Assembly: GCA_905221605.1 (NCBI GenBank) | Contig: CAJNDS010002749.1 | Span: 1 to 64,000 of the forward strand | DNA from: Symbiodinium natans | Lineage: Eukaryota > Sar > Dinophyceae > Suessiales > Symbiodiniaceae | Direction of reading: 5' to 3' | Length of the DNA stretch: 64,000 nt | Shown here: positions 1-11,730 of the stretch, piece after piece | Layout of the letters: each line of letters begins with the position of its first letter | Numbering within the stretch: position 1 is the stretch's first letter | Position numbers and translations under genes: made by a program | The notes under the pieces: generated by a model | Told to the model about the DNA's origin: nothing | The model's input: the letters and a program-made list of their open reading frames with translations, nothing else | Databases searched by the model: none

Positions 1-26
1 AGGGTTTAGGGTTTAGGGTTTAGGGT

Positions 27-93
<67 letters not shown>

Positions 94-100
94 GGGTTAG
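1..100 (+). repeat. Interstitial telomeric array, TTTAGGG grading into TTGAGGG
   Basis: Four TTTAGGG-type units are followed by about ten units of the variant TTGAGGG. A true left chromosome end would read CCCTAAA on this strand, so the array points the wrong way for a terminal telomere and is read as interstitial. The homogeneous run of one variant suggests local tandem amplification. Confidence 0.9.
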
Positions 101-1900
101 GGTACCTGAAGAACCCCAAAACCTACATCTTTGTAGACCTTGGGCTCTTATTAAATGGGTCCTTTACAGGCTTCTTGGGTCCAACATTGGTGTTTTAGGG
201 CTTTAGGGTCTCCCTCAAGACCCCCTAAAGCCTACCCTTGTTGTAGGTTCCTTTAGGGTTTAGGGTTTAGGGTTTAGGGTTTAGGGTTTAGGGTTTAGGG
301 TTTTTTTTTTGCCACCCGCTTAACTGACCTCTCGGACACTCTGCAGGGAAATGGCGGTTTAGGGTTTAGGGTTTAGGGTTTAGGGTTTAGGGTTTAGGGT
401 TTAGGGTTTAGGGTTTAGGGTTTAGGGTTTAGGGTTTAGGACAAACATCTCGCAAATGTCCTTTCCACTTTGTACTTTTGGCAGGGGCCTAATTCCCTAA
501 AACTCTAAACGCTAAACCCTATCCCACATGTTAGGTTTTTGAATCTCAGAGCTCCCATGGTCTCAACGGCCTCGGGATCCGAAGTTTCGATTCTTTTGTT
601 GGGGAATACACGGCCTTGAGAAGGATAGATCCGTAGAGGAAGGAGGGGTTAGGGGGGGGAACAGAGGGGACTTGATAACCCAAGGGCCCTCAACCCTAAA
701 CCCTAAACCCTAAACCCTATGCTTCAGTAGCTTGCCTGTAACCCATTTAGGGGCCACATGGGCCCACATGTTGCACAGTTCAGCTCAGTTGCTCGTCCAC
801 GACGCGAGCCAGAAGGGCTGCCACAGGTATACTGACCTTTAGGGACGTTGCGGCTGTTTAGGGTTTAGGGTTTATGGTTTGGGGTTTGGGGTTTGGGGTT
901 AGAGTCTTTAGGGTTTCATAGGGTTCTGGCCTGCCGCTCATTGACCCCGAGATGCCGTAAGTAAAGCTCAAAAACGAACCTGGCAACGTCATCCTCCATG
1001 GCCTTGGCAAGCTGGGACACGGTTTAGGCTTTAGGGTTTAGGGTTTCTCCAGCTAGCAGAAACACTCACTCTCTCTCTCTCTCCCCTCTCTCTCTCGCTC
1101 TTTCTTCTTTCTGCCACGCACACCTGAATGCCTGGGGTGGACAAATCATCAAAACTGTAGGCCCGTGACCAACAGGATGTCAATCTGTCGAGCATCTGGC
1201 CTTCAGCACATTCCAACCGTCAAAGCGAAGGCGAAAGCAAAACCGTAGTTGAAACATATCCCGTAAACTCGGATTCTTCGGGTTTAGGGTTTAGGGTTTA
1301 GGGTTTAGGGTTTCGGGTTTGGGGTTTAGGGTTTAGGGCTTTTTTTGCCGCCCGTGCTCGCCGTCGCTCCACGGGGCGATGATTGGCTTGTTGCACAGGT
1401 TTCGGCTTCGGGTGCGGGGTTTGGGAAGGGTTTCGGGTTTAGGGTTGAGGGTTTAGGGTTTAGGGTTCAGGGTTCAGGGTTTAGGGTTTAGGGTTCAGGG
1501 TTTTGGGTTTCGGGTTTAGAGTCTAGGGTTAAGGGTTTAGGGAAGGGACTAGGTGGGATTGGAGTTTCATTGGTGCTTAGATGTAGGGTTACAAGAACCG
1601 TAAATAGGATACTTAAATCGTTGCCATACTTATATGTCCGTTGGGCAGCGCACCGCAAAACGCAAAGCCAACAAAGGGACTCGCAAATGCATTCCATTGC
1701 ATCAAGGGGGAAAAATCCAAAACCCCTTGATGGAGAAACGTTCCTGGACGTGTATCTTCAACCCTAAACCCATTTTGACCCAGACTCCTGAAGTCAGCTA
1801 CACTCTGAAACCTAAACCCTAAACCCTAAACCCTAAACCCTAAACCCTAATCTTTAAACCCTAAAAACCTTAAACCCTAAACCCTACGGTGCCTGTTTTT
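101..1900. repeat. ITS patchwork with short unique pieces
   Basis: TTTAGGG arrays at about 252-302, 357-440, 1030-1048, 1280-1340 and 1440-1540 and CCCTAAA arrays at about 690-718 and 1811-1890 alternate with unique pieces of 50-300 bp. The strand of the repeat switches between arrays. A (CT)n microsatellite lies at about 1065-1110. I see no convincing gene; the short reading frames here read through repeats. Confidence 0.8.
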
Positions 1901-1999
1901 AAATACCCGGACATCTAAACAGTCAAACAGGTATTTCATACTACCTCCGTGGAGCGCGGCGTCAGGCCGCCCAGCGTTTTAAACATCCGGAAATAGACC

Positions 2000-2760
2000 C
2001 TCCAGCGCCAAGCCCCCCTCCAGCCAACACCCCCCCCCCCCACCAACCTCACAACCAATCACCCAAACCCCCTCCAGCCAACACCCTCAAACCGCCCTCT
2101 CTCCAGCCCCCACCCTAACCACCCCTCCAGCCAACCCCTCCCACATCCTCCAGCCAACACCCCCTCCCCCCCCAACCCCCCCCAAAACACCCGCCTAGCC
2201 AAGCCCCCCTCCACAGCCATCCAGCCAAAGCCCCCTCCAGCCAACACCCCCCCCTCCAGCCAGCCAACCTCCACCCAGCACCCCTCCAACCCCAGCCGAT
2301 TTCCACCAGCCAACCCCCTCCAGCCAACCGCCTCCAGCCAACACCCGCTGCCCCCCCCAAAACGCCTAGCCAAGCCCCCCTCCACAGCCAACCGCCCCCA
2401 TCCAGCCAACACCCCCCAAAACACCACCCGCCTAGCCAACCCCCCCTCCACAGCCAAGCCCCCTTCCAGGTTTGGCTGGAGGGGGTCGGGGTTGGCTGGG
2501 GAGAGGAAGGGTGAGGAAGGTGGGGAGGGGGTTGGCTGGAGGGGGAGGGTGCTGGAGGGGGGGGGGTGCTGGGTGGGGAGGGGGTTGGCTGGAGGGGGGA
2601 GGGGTGCTGGAGGGGGGGTTTGGTGGAAGGCTGGAGGGGGGGGTTGGGTGTTGGCTGGAGAGAGGAGGGGTTGGGGGGGTGCTTAGGGAGGGGCTGGAGG
2701 TGTTGGCGGGAGGGGCAAGGGTGGAGAGGGGTGGGGGTTGGCTGGAGAGGGGGTGGGTCA
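2000..2760. repeat. Head-to-head inverted GC-rich minisatellite
   Basis: From about 2000 to 2468 the plus strand is a degenerate tandem of CCTCCAGCCAACACCCC-type units. At about 2468 it flips, and from 2472 to 2760 it reads GGTTGGCTGGAGGGGG-type units, the reverse complement. The whole is a long imperfect palindrome with strong purine/pyrimidine strand bias. The long reading frames on both strands (P/S-rich or G/W-rich) are artefacts of the repeat. The G-rich arm could form G-quadruplexes (inference). Confidence 0.9.
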
Positions 2761-2933
2761 CCGTAAACCCTAAACCCTAAAGTGCACCTTAAAGGCCCCG
2801 CTATCATGTCCCTAGCTCGACTTCCGGGGCAGCACCACCATTTTAGAACTTAGTTCCACAAACAAGGGTTTAGGGTTTTAGGGTTTAGGGCTGCAAGGAA
2901 AGCTACCATACTTACAACCCTACGTCTCACTAC

Positions 2934-3048
2934 ACATGAACCTCCAAGCCCTAAACCCTAAACCCTAAACCCTAAACCCTAAACCCTAAACCCTAAACCC
3001 TAAACCCTAAACCCTAAACCCTAAACCCTAAACCCTAAACCCTAAACA
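2934..3048 (-). repeat. ITS array abutting the end of a short inverted-repeat element
   Basis: About 14 perfect CCCTAAA units occupy 2948-3048. Immediately before them is the sequence ACATGAACCTCCAAG, the right terminus of the short CTTGGAGGTTCATG element family found elsewhere in this window. The array thus starts exactly at, or has replaced sequence up to, an element end. Confidence 0.8.
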
Positions 3049-3715
3049 CCCTCTTTCGGAACTGGAGAGGACCTGGAACTCATGCCGGTGCTGTCCGCGC
3101 TGTCGCTGCTTCGCATTGAGCTCAAATCCTCGAAAAGTTGCGTGAAGGTGCTGATCTACTCTTTCTACGAACCATTTAGGGTTTAAGGTTTAGGGTTTAA
3201 GGTTTAGGGTTTCGGTTTAAATTTAAGGTTTAGGGTTCAGGGTTTAGGGGTTTAGGGCATCTTCCAAAGCCATACGGACTCGTGGGGTTGGAAGAAGGGA
3301 GACGGGCCCTAGCACGCGGCGTCCTCATGACCATGCTCATGACAACCATCCTGGACATTGCCATTGTCCCCATGAACCATCAGCGTGATCTCCAAATATA
3401 GAGATGCAGCTTGGCATGCAAACGGCCGGCCGGCCGAGTCGCGTGCTCTGAGCAGAAACACTGCGGAATGGTGGCACGCTAAACCCTAAACCCTCCACCG
3501 CAAGGATGCCTAAACTAACGGTTCGACTCTCACACTCGCGCGTGGCCAGGCAAGGCTTCGGCCGATAGGCTCAGGTTGAGGGATTGCAAGCTGCCAAGGC
3601 CTCACAAGCAGCGAAAGTAGACTCGACTCGACATTATAAATATATATATATATATATTTTTATATTTATTTATATTTATACAAATATATATGTATGTATG
3701 TCTACATACAACACA

Positions 3716-3862
3716 AGTCAATTCAATACAATACGAAACAATACAGGACACTACACAACAAAACAATACAATGCAATACAATTCGACACAATACAATACA
3801 ATACAGTACAATGCAACACAATACAATACAACACAATACAATACGATATCATAGCAAGTAGA
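3716..3862 (+). repeat. Pentanucleotide (AATAC)n microsatellite
   Basis: About 145 bp of degenerate AATAC/ACAAT units follow an AT-rich stretch at 3640-3700. The reading frames over it on both strands are repeat artefacts. Nothing else is visible between 3050 and 4380 apart from short ITS pieces, a (TA)n tract near 4065-4085 and a run of about 19 C at 4150. Confidence 0.85.
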
Positions 3863-4384
3863 GTACCCTAAACCCTAAACCTATTTCGGGCAACAGACTT
3901 TGGAGGCTGCAAGCAAACATGCAACTTCTCAACCCTAAACCCTTGTTTGCTACTGGGCAACCCTAAACCCTAAACCCAAACCCATATATACCAGTATATA
4001 TCTGTATATAGATAGATGTCGATGATGATGATATAGATAGATATAGATAAACAAATAAGCATACATATATATATATATATATATCTATGGAGTCCCCTAA
4101 AGCCTAAACCCATACATATATATATATATGTATGCATATATGTATGCTCACCCCCCCCCCCCCCCCCCATGATCCACGTTTCTGCTTGGAAGCAGATGGA
4201 TCTTGGGAGGAATGAGCTAGCCATAAAACTGCCGACAGCGCCGATAAAAACCTATATCATTTCAAGTCAGGCAGGTCATTTACATCAGCAAGGTAGAAAA
4301 ACAACCCGAAAAATCACATGTTTTTTAAAAAGCTCGAGCCGGCTCGAATTTCCAAAAAATGAAACTGACACAGTAGGTCGCCGA

Positions 4385-5290
4385 AACACGAGCAGGCTCG
4401 AAATTTTCAAACAAAAATCCTGAATTTCAGGATCTATGGCTCCAGCAGCCCGTTAGATCCTGAAAGGAAGGTTGTTTTTTGGAAAATTCGAGCCTGCTCG
4501 AGTTTCCGGGACCTAAGGCTTCAAGAATATTAGGAAACTCCGGCTCGAATTTTCCAAAAAAAACTGACACAGTAGGTCGCCAAAACACGAGCAGGCTCGA
4601 ATTTTCCAAAAAAACCTAAATTTCAGGATCTATGCCTCCAGCAGCCCGGTAGATCCTGAAACTTAGGTTTTCTTTGGAAAATTCGAGCATGCTCGAGTTT
4701 CCGGGACCTAAAACTTCTAGAATTCTAGGAAAATTCGAGCCGGCTCGAATTTTCAAAAAAAAAACACAGTAGGTCGCCGAAACACAAGCGTACCCCGCGG
4801 GCTGGGGTTGACGGTTTGGGTTCAACTCGGGTTGTAACCTCGGGTCCGAACCCGGAGGGCAACCCCAACCCAGGTTGAGGTTGGGGTTAACCCGCGCTCC
4901 AACTTGTATGGAGCTTCGAATTCGACCCAAACTCCAACCTAGGCCCTCAAACCCTAAACACCAGGCCTTGAGGCCCTCACACCCTAAACGCCAGGCCTTG
5001 AGGCCCTGAATCCCTAAACGCCGGGCCTTGAGGCCCTGAAACCCTAAACGCCAGGCCTTGAGGCCCTGAAACCCTAAATGTGGGTTCAGGGTCTCAAGTG
5101 TTTAGGGTCTCAAATGTTTAGGGGCTCAACGGTTTAGGGTCAGGCCGGGCCTTGCCACGAATCTTTGGGCCTTGCCCACGAGATTTTGGGCCTTGCCCAC
5201 CAATATTTTGGGCCTTGCCCACGAATATTTGGGCCTTGCCCACGAATCTTTGGGCCTTGCCCACGAATATTTGGGCCTTGCCCACGAATA
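4385..5290. repeat. Duplicated block, copy 1
   Basis: This block is repeated at 12780-13620. It holds several CGAGC[C/A]NGCTCG palindromes, including a perfect 26-bp one at 4729-4754 centred on GAGCCGGCTC. The motif 'ATCCTGAAA...AGGTT' recurs with the phrase CAGCAGCCCG. It then has a ~31-bp tandem repeat containing CCCTAAACGCCAGGCCTTG (about 4940-5080) and a ~21-bp tandem repeat GGGCCTTGCCCACGAAT (5150-5290). Short reading frames run through it, but I find no recognisable protein. Confidence 0.85.
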
Positions 5291-5318
5291 CCACTAAGGT
5301 TTATAAGTTATATGGTAG

Positions 5319-5388
5319 GAGAGGTTTAGGGTTTAGGGTTTAGGGTTTAGGGTTTAGGGTTTAGGGTTTAGGGTTTAGGGTTTAGGGT
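5319..5388 (+). repeat. ITS array (TTTAGGG)n
   Basis: About ten perfect TTTAGGG units directly follow the 21-bp repeats of the duplicated block. From here to 6100 the sequence is short unique pieces between degenerate CCCTAAA runs (5540-5580, 5790-5930); no gene seen. Confidence 0.9.
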
Positions 5389-6115
5389 TCCTCAGAAGGG
5401 TTTAGGGTTTAGGGTTTCGTTGCCTTTTGGCTCCTGGAACTCTGCTGCCTGAGTGAGATTCAGCTACATGGCCATTGAGACTTGCTAGTCCGCCTTCCGA
5501 GCCCAAGCCAGCCAGTCAACCTAGCTTCATACCGAAACCCTAAACCCTAGAAACCCTAGACCCTCAAGCTTAAACCCTAGACCCTTAACCTAAGCCCCTT
5601 CAGAAAAATGGCTTACTAAAATCATTCCTAGAAGCCTCCGAATCAATGCTCCACTGTGGCAGCCTGCCGGGCTGCGGCGGCATCACGAGGATGGAGTCTG
5701 GGAAGTTGAGCTTCTGAGCCTTGCGGTTTAAGGTTTAGGGCTCAACCTTGAACCCTTCTGAGGTTTTGGTCCCAAAAACCCGAAACCCTAGCTCTAAACC
5801 CTAAACCGAAACCCTAAACCCTAAACCATAAACCCTGAACCCTAAAACCCAAACCCTTAAACCTAAACCCTCAACCCTAAACCTTAAACCCTAAACCCTG
5901 AACCTTAAACCCTAAACCCTAAACCAACACACTAAAGGCCTTCTGCGTCAAACCTGTCGCCCTCGAGGAAACGGCGGCCCACTGAGAGCGGGCAACTGTC
6001 CAGGGGCTGAGCAACTCAAAGAGCTCGTGGGGCCCAGCATCCTGAGTTTCTGTTTCCCTAAACCCTAAACCCTTAAGCCCAAATTAACCCTAAACCCTTT
6101 CCCCCTAAGAAAGGC

Positions 6116-6415
6116 TCATTGCACCCAAACCCTGAACCCTATCGATAGGTGTTCAGCGACAGGGTGAAAGAAGATGTCCAGCTGTTGGCGAAGGCAGTTC
6201 TCGAGGGTGAGGCGCTCCTGAGCAATGTCCTCTGAGGCGAGCTGCTTGTGGACAGCCTGAGTACTTAATACCCCGAAGCTTGAGGATATTAAGTAGGGTT
6301 TAAGGTTTAGGGTTCGCAGGGGATGACACCCTAAGCGACAAGGCCAGGGCGCCCTTCTGAGCCGTCCATACTGAACCTCGCCCATGGTGCGAGAGATGGC
6401 AGCATGGAGCAGCAA
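6116..6415 (-). pseudogene. Possible gene fragment, unrecognised
   Basis: The minus strand is open and reads like protein in two pieces (around QLASEDIAQERLTLENCLRQ and LLHAAISRTMGEVQYG). A short ITS at about 6295-6312 sits between them and shifts the frame. I recognise no family. It may be one or two exons broken by telomeric sequence. Low certainty: composition only. Confidence 0.3.
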
Positions 6416-7144
6416 GTCCCGCCTCGCGTTCAGGGTTCGAGGTTCAGGGTCTAGAGTTTAGGGATTCCGTGGACGAGCTGGGGCTTTGCCAAGGGCTGCG
6501 TTCCTGAAGCTGGTGCAAGGCACGCTCCTCGGTCGCGGCATGGCTGGATCGAAGTGCAGAGTGGAGGAGTGCGATCTACTCGCAGCAGGACACGAAACAA
6601 AGGGGGTGGAAGTTAAAATAATTCTCTACTCTTTTCTTCTCGTACCGGGGACGACAAGAAATGAAGGGGAGGGCGGACTCTAGAGGTGGAAATCAGAAGC
6701 ACTCTCGACTCTTCGCTTCTTCTACCAAGCCCCCCACCTCTCCCTTATAACAATGTAGAAAGGAAAAGAGAAGAGAATAGCGAGGTGCGGGAAGTGGCTT
6801 CCGAGTTCCAGGGTGCAGTGGACGCAGGGAGCGCGAGCAAGCAAGGCGTGCACTCACACTCCAGATGAGCTAGTGTGATTCTTTGCACGACGAAATCCGA
6901 AGAGACCCCGCGCCGAGCCTTTTGCTTTCGCCTGCTTCGCGCTTCCTCGCAGTTCTACCTCGCCGCGCCCTCGACAGACGGAGCTGTGGCAGGGAGCGAA
7001 GAGGGCCATGGCAGGGTCCCTCAGTCCTCAAGGATGCCGGCGCGGTAACGCGGACGCTTGGCAGGCCCGCGCAGGGAGGACGGGGCTCGTCGCTGTTTAT
7101 AAGAGGCAGACGCGCAGCGCCGTCACGCCGACGGAGGCGGCCAG

Positions 7145-7430
7145 GTCCGTAGTCGAGCATGGCCTCAGACAAAATGGAAGTACCAGGCAGGCAAGCCGAG
7201 ACGCCATGGCGCAGCAGCAGCATCTCCTCGAAGCTCGCAAAGTTCTGAACAGCCAGAACGCGGACCACCAACACATCGCCCTTCGCGCCGCTGACCTTGA
7301 ATGTAATCCAGTCATCTCTGCTGACCTGAGAAAGCCAGCCCTCGCTAGGGCGCCCTCGATGGGCTTCACACGGGCAGCGATCGCTCGCGCGTACTGCGGC
7401 TGCAGATACGGGCTTCCATGGCCACGGCCC
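7145..7430 (-). pseudogene. ASCH-domain protein remnant, frameshifted
   Basis: Read on the minus strand, about 7330-7430 encodes a stretch with YARAIAARVKPIEGALARAG, and 7145-7328 encodes one with WITFKVSGAKGDVLVVRV followed by NFASFEEMLL and SACLPG. This matches the ASCH fold pattern: an E[G/A]R-type basic segment, then GDxI/V...V, then SFxEML...LPG...LSEAxxxY. ASCH domains are RNA/nucleotide-binding beta barrels of the PUA group. The two halves lie in different frames around 7325-7340 with no clear intron between them, so the copy looks broken, or one base is wrong. No start or stop could be assigned. Confidence 0.55.
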
Positions 7431-9944
7431 AGAAGAGCGGCTCCGTCAGCGGCACGGACCTGCGCCAGCGCAGCCCGCCCGGCAGCCCAATCACAGGAGG
7501 TCGAGGCAGCGGCAGGTCTGCGGAGGCAGCAGGGGAAAGATTGCCCGGGCAACCACGATGCCAATATATGAGGACGCGCAACTCGATCAAACAGCTGCGA
7601 GCCGGCAGCGGCGGCAAGCCCGAGGATCCTCGCAGGCAGGCATGTGTTGAAGTTCAGAAGCCGAAGGGTGGAGTTTGGTAAGTAACCTCCAAGGACAAGA
7701 ACGAGGGAAAATGTTGTGTTTGCAGCACCCTCAGACCCAACCATGCATGACAGACGTGCAAGCATGCAGCAGTGGACAGTGCAAGGTCGCACCTTTTTTC
7801 CAGAAATGGAGAAGAGCAGGCGGACCTGACGAGGCGGCAACGCAGAGAAATAATCCTCCCTCCTCTCTTCTTTTACAGGCTTCACGACGATAAGCAACAG
7901 AGGGGCGGAATTCAGAATAATTATCTACTCTTCTCTTCGACGGCTTCGCAGGACGACAAATAGTCTCTGCTCGTCTCTTCTTCGACAGGCTTCGCAGGAC
8001 GACAAGAAACAAAGGGACGGCATTGATGACAATTCTCTGCGTCGAAGCATTGTTCACTCAGAAGAACAAGGGAGAGAGGCGCAAAGTCGAACACGAGCAA
8101 GAGCAGCACACTCCGGCCATGCACCAACAGCGCAAGCCGACGTTGTTGAAGAGAGCGGAGCGCACGGATGCCTGCAACGCGTGGAGCGCATACCCACAGG
8201 TGGGCGCCGAAGCAAGCAGTGAAAACGCTGTGGACAGGTGCGGCAGAGCTCTGTACTACTTACTCATGCGTTCAAGGCTAACGTGGAGGAGCCAGCACTT
8301 TCGCCTGCAGTCGGCACTACACACGAGGGCTCGGAGCAACAGACGCAGCAATTGTTCGCACCACAGGCAAACGAGCAGGGAGGAAGGTCTTTTCAAAGTG
8401 GGCAAAGTGACAGTCTGCGGGCGGAGGCAACAGCCCCAGAGCCACCGATGCCGTTTTTGGGCGCACTCCGCCAACTGCATAATATGGCCAACCTGCCTAA
8501 GAAAGACACCCAAGCTCCACAGAAGCTGCCCTTCCAGGTTCTCCGCAGCACAAACGTGCGAGGTCAGCACCAGAACTTGATGCGCCATGCCACACGCGCA
8601 TGGCCTGCTGCGTGCGTTTGTACCTGCCACAGAAAAAGTATCTTAACAAGCAGGCTGCAGAGGAGAACGAATGCTACCGTCGGGGAAGCAGCCTCATCCC
8701 AGAGCTGAAGCAGGCATTGCGCTTTAAAATCATAAGGCCCGGCTTTAAGCCAAGAGACCAAGGCATCCAAATTCGGCGCCTCCGGGCCGGGCCTTGACAT
8801 GAAAGAGGGTCCCAAATCATACCATTATTCGGGCCGAGGGGGGCTCCTGGACCATCCCCCTGTCGGATTGAAAGAAACCAATTTTTCAAACGGTTTCTTA
8901 AAAGGAATTAATGGTTTCGGCCCGGTTGGCATGGATGAGGTCGGCCTTTAAAATCACAAGGTCCGGCTTTAAAATCATAAGGCCCGGCTTTAAGCCGGAG
9001 CCTCCGGGCCGAAACAAGCCCCACATCCAAAAAAAAGGACGGATTTCGGGAACCGTGTGACTTTAACGAGGGGCCCGCAAACAGTGAGGGGATCCTGAAG
9101 AATTTGGCCAAATTGAGGGCGGCCCCTACACAGGGTCCAACATTACTGGTCTTGCCATGCCACAATCCTCTCGGCCACCTCGCCACTCTGCCCACATCGA
9201 AGGCGAGGCAAAAGCAGCAGAAGCTGCAGGGTTGTCACAGCAGCGCGACCGCGAGTACGTGCAGCTCGCAAGGTGGCAATGGTAGCTGCGAGTCCCTGGC
9301 GTTAAAAGCACGCAAAAGGAACACTTCACCTTCAGTCACAGCCAATCTCCCCGAGCCTCGGAAGTAGCAGCAGCGCCGCTCCACGGTGGACATCCGCTCC
9401 ACAGCGAGCAAGGTAAGGGCCATGCGTCGGAGCAAGCGTGTCACAAGGCAGAGTGTACGACTGTCGAGCGAGCTGAACAGAATGAGCTACAGGGAATCCG
9501 AAATGTCTCCTCTGTGTGGACAGATGCTCGAACAATCGGACACCCGACCATGCAGGGCGCCCTGGGTTTTGGCGGCAATTCGCTTTGCTGACACGAGCGG
9601 CCCCAAAGACAGACTCGAAGTCCAACAGAACTAAAATAGCGTATATACGAGTCGGCATGTAAGCCATAGACACGCACATAGACATGCACAGATTCTGCAC
9701 AGATGTATAATTACATGTATCTAGACATACATCCGTATCTATCCAGACACACATGCATCTCAAAGTTAGATTTGCTTCCTGACTCAACCATGAGCAACGT
9801 CGACGCAGCGGTCCGCTGCCAAGGCCTCAGGAAAGCGGAGACGAACTCTGTCGTTGCCTCGCGCTGTGTCCGAGGCCGGCGCAGGTAAGTCAGGTCGGTG
9901 TTGAGGAAGATGCAGCTTGGTGCCGGGCCCACGTGACATCCTCG

Positions 9945-10070
9945 GCGCTCACCACGAAGGCCTTGGTAGTTGGAAAGCAGCGATCAAACTGGACATAGCA
10001 GCCCAGGACGCACGAGAACGAAATCTCCAGCACAAACGGCGGCTGACTGCAGGGACACCTTAGTGACATG
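9945..10070 (-). CDS. Possible exon, unrecognised protein
   Basis: The minus strand carries an open stretch containing PPFVLEISFSCVLGCYVQFD and then CFPTTKAFVVSAEDVTWARH. It is hydrophobic first and polar after, and reads like real protein rather than a GC-rich shadow. Boundaries are unknown and I do not recognise the family. Confidence 0.3.
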
Positions 10071-11099
10071 GAGTCGCGGCTGCGCCAGGTCTTGTTCCAA
10101 AATGCAAAAACCCCAACGTGGACGCTGCGTAGGCTGAAAACTGGAGCAGTTAGGATCAGTACCCGGGACCTGTGCGGAATTGCGAGACCCCAATGTGGAC
10201 GCCGATCGATGTGTATTTAAACCCTCCCCCCCCCCCCGCCCCCCTCCCCCCCCCCAGTAGCTCTGAAATTGGTCACACAAGAGCAGGCTCTCCAGACCCC
10301 TAGTAGCTCCGAAATTTGTCATACAAGCGCAGGTTCGCCAGACCCCCTTGCTTTGCTCTGAAATGGAATGCAATGCCCACACGAGCATAACTCTAAGTCC
10401 GGAGAAAATGCCAGAGACGACCCGGAACTGAAAAGTGCTTCGCACCAGGTCTTTTGTCGAGTCAACAGCACACAGTCAAAGCCTGCACGAGCAAGACACG
10501 AGCAAGTGTGCACGGACGCAACTCATTTTGTTTTCAAGCGCCAGGAGTCAAACGCGCTTCGGAGCTGCCAAGTACACGGGAAGCATCGGGCCCAAAGACG
10601 GAAGAACTGCTCGAAGAGCTGGAGATGTCGTTGTCCGTTCCAAATTCACACTGAACAAGGGCAACACAAACATGACGGCACCACGTACCGGGACAGTTTG
10701 GTGCGGTGGGAGTTGCACACTTTGTCCCACTTCGTCGGAGCCTCTCCCGACCTCGAAAGCAAGGGCGTCGGGTCTCTGGCCGAGGTAGACACACGCATTG
10801 AGACCCGGACTGTCTCTTCACGCCGAGACTGCGTGCAGCCTTGAGGAGGCGCTTCTTCGTAAGCCCGTAGGCTTTCTTCTCCTCCTGCAGCGAGGTTTCT
10901 GGTGTCCAAGGCTCGCAAAAAAGAACTGGGACCTGCCTTCTCGCACACGCAGCAGGTGCGAGTCTTCCCCGTGTCCGCCACAAAAGTTGGGCCTTGGCAA
11001 GTCACGTCGAAGGAAAGAGTTGCCTTCACGACCTCCGGACCGGGGCAAACGCGCAGCAGTGCGTGCAAGCGAATACGTGCGTCTTTGGGCAGGGCCTGG

Positions 11100-11730
11100 C
11101 ACACAAGCAAAGTTCGTCATACATACAAGCACAGTTCCCCCAAACCCCTAGCTTAGCTCCGGCAATTCGTCATACAAGCGCAGTTCCCCCAAACCCCCTT
11201 GTTCGCTCCACTTTGCTTAGCCCAGGAAATTCGTCATACAAGCGCAGTTCCCCGAAACCCCTATGCGTAGCTCTGGAAATTGGCCATACAAGTACAGTTC
11301 CCCCAAACCCCCTGCTTGGCTCTGGAAAGTGGCCACGCAAGCACAGTTCCCCCAAACCCCCTTTGCTTAGCCCCGGAAATTCGTTTTACAAGCGCAGTTC
11401 CCCCACTCCCCAAACCCCTTGCTTCGCGCTGGAAAGTGGCCACACAAGCACAGTTCCCCCAAACCCCCTTTGCTTAGCACCGGAAATTCGTCATACAAGC
11501 GCAGTTCCCCCAAGCCCCCCCCCGTTTGCTTAGTTCCGGAAATCCGTCGTGCAAGCAGAGTTCCCCTTTGCTAGCCCCGGAAATTCGTCATACAAGCGCA
11601 GTTCCCCCAACCCCCCCCCCTTTGCTTAGCTCCGGACATCCGTCGTGCAAGCACAGTTCCACCAAATCCCGGCGCTCAGTCCGGAAATTCGTCATACAAG
11701 CGCATCCCCTTGCTTTGCACACTTCACCCA
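11100..11730 (+). repeat. ~60-bp minisatellite, about 11 copies
   Basis: Degenerate tandem units of about 55-62 bp share the phrases 'GGAAATTCGTCATACAAGCG' and 'CAGTTCCCCCAAACCCC...TTGCTTAG'. Two stray units lie at 10255-10350 and one at 12008-12055, so the family also spreads as single copies. The overlapping reading frames (S/P-rich) come from the repeat. Between 10350 and 11090 and between 11730 and 12560 I see no recognisable gene. Confidence 0.85.

Larger units (their letters stand above)
6430..10250. other. GC-rich region with short direct repeats, no intact gene recognised
   Basis: Many overlapping open frames exist on both strands because GC content is high; most are not credible. 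A ~75-bp repeat containing 'CTACTCTTCTCTTC' and 'GGCTTCGCAGGACGACAA' occurs at about 6600-6720 and again three times at 7850-8020. A phrase with 'AAATCATAAGGCCCGGCTTTAAG' character recurs at about 8727 and 8968. The ASCH remnant (7145-7430) and a possible exon near 9945-10070 are listed separately. Confidence 0.5.

Noticed and set aside
1-100. Terminal telomere at the window start
   Set aside because: The strand is wrong: a left end should read CCCTAAA. The same arrays also recur throughout the window.
2059-2807. Long Pro/Ser-rich and Gly/Trp-rich proteins on both strands
   Set aside because: They are translations of a GC-rich minisatellite; open frames in several phases on both strands follow from the repeat.
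2943-3048. CRISPR-like array
   Set aside because: Regular short repeats without spacers; this is telomeric repeat in a eukaryotic genome.
7008-7897. Overlapping frames of 187 and 266 codons in the GC-rich region
   Set aside because: They overlap on opposite strands and show no family features except the ASCH pieces, which need frame changes and are reported separately.
9984-11110. Many overlapping 60-150-codon frames
   Set aside because: GC-rich shadow frames on both strands with no consistent coding signal; none recognised.
11100-11530. 179-codon Ser/Pro-rich frame
   Set aside because: It runs through the ~60-bp minisatellite and has its periodicity.
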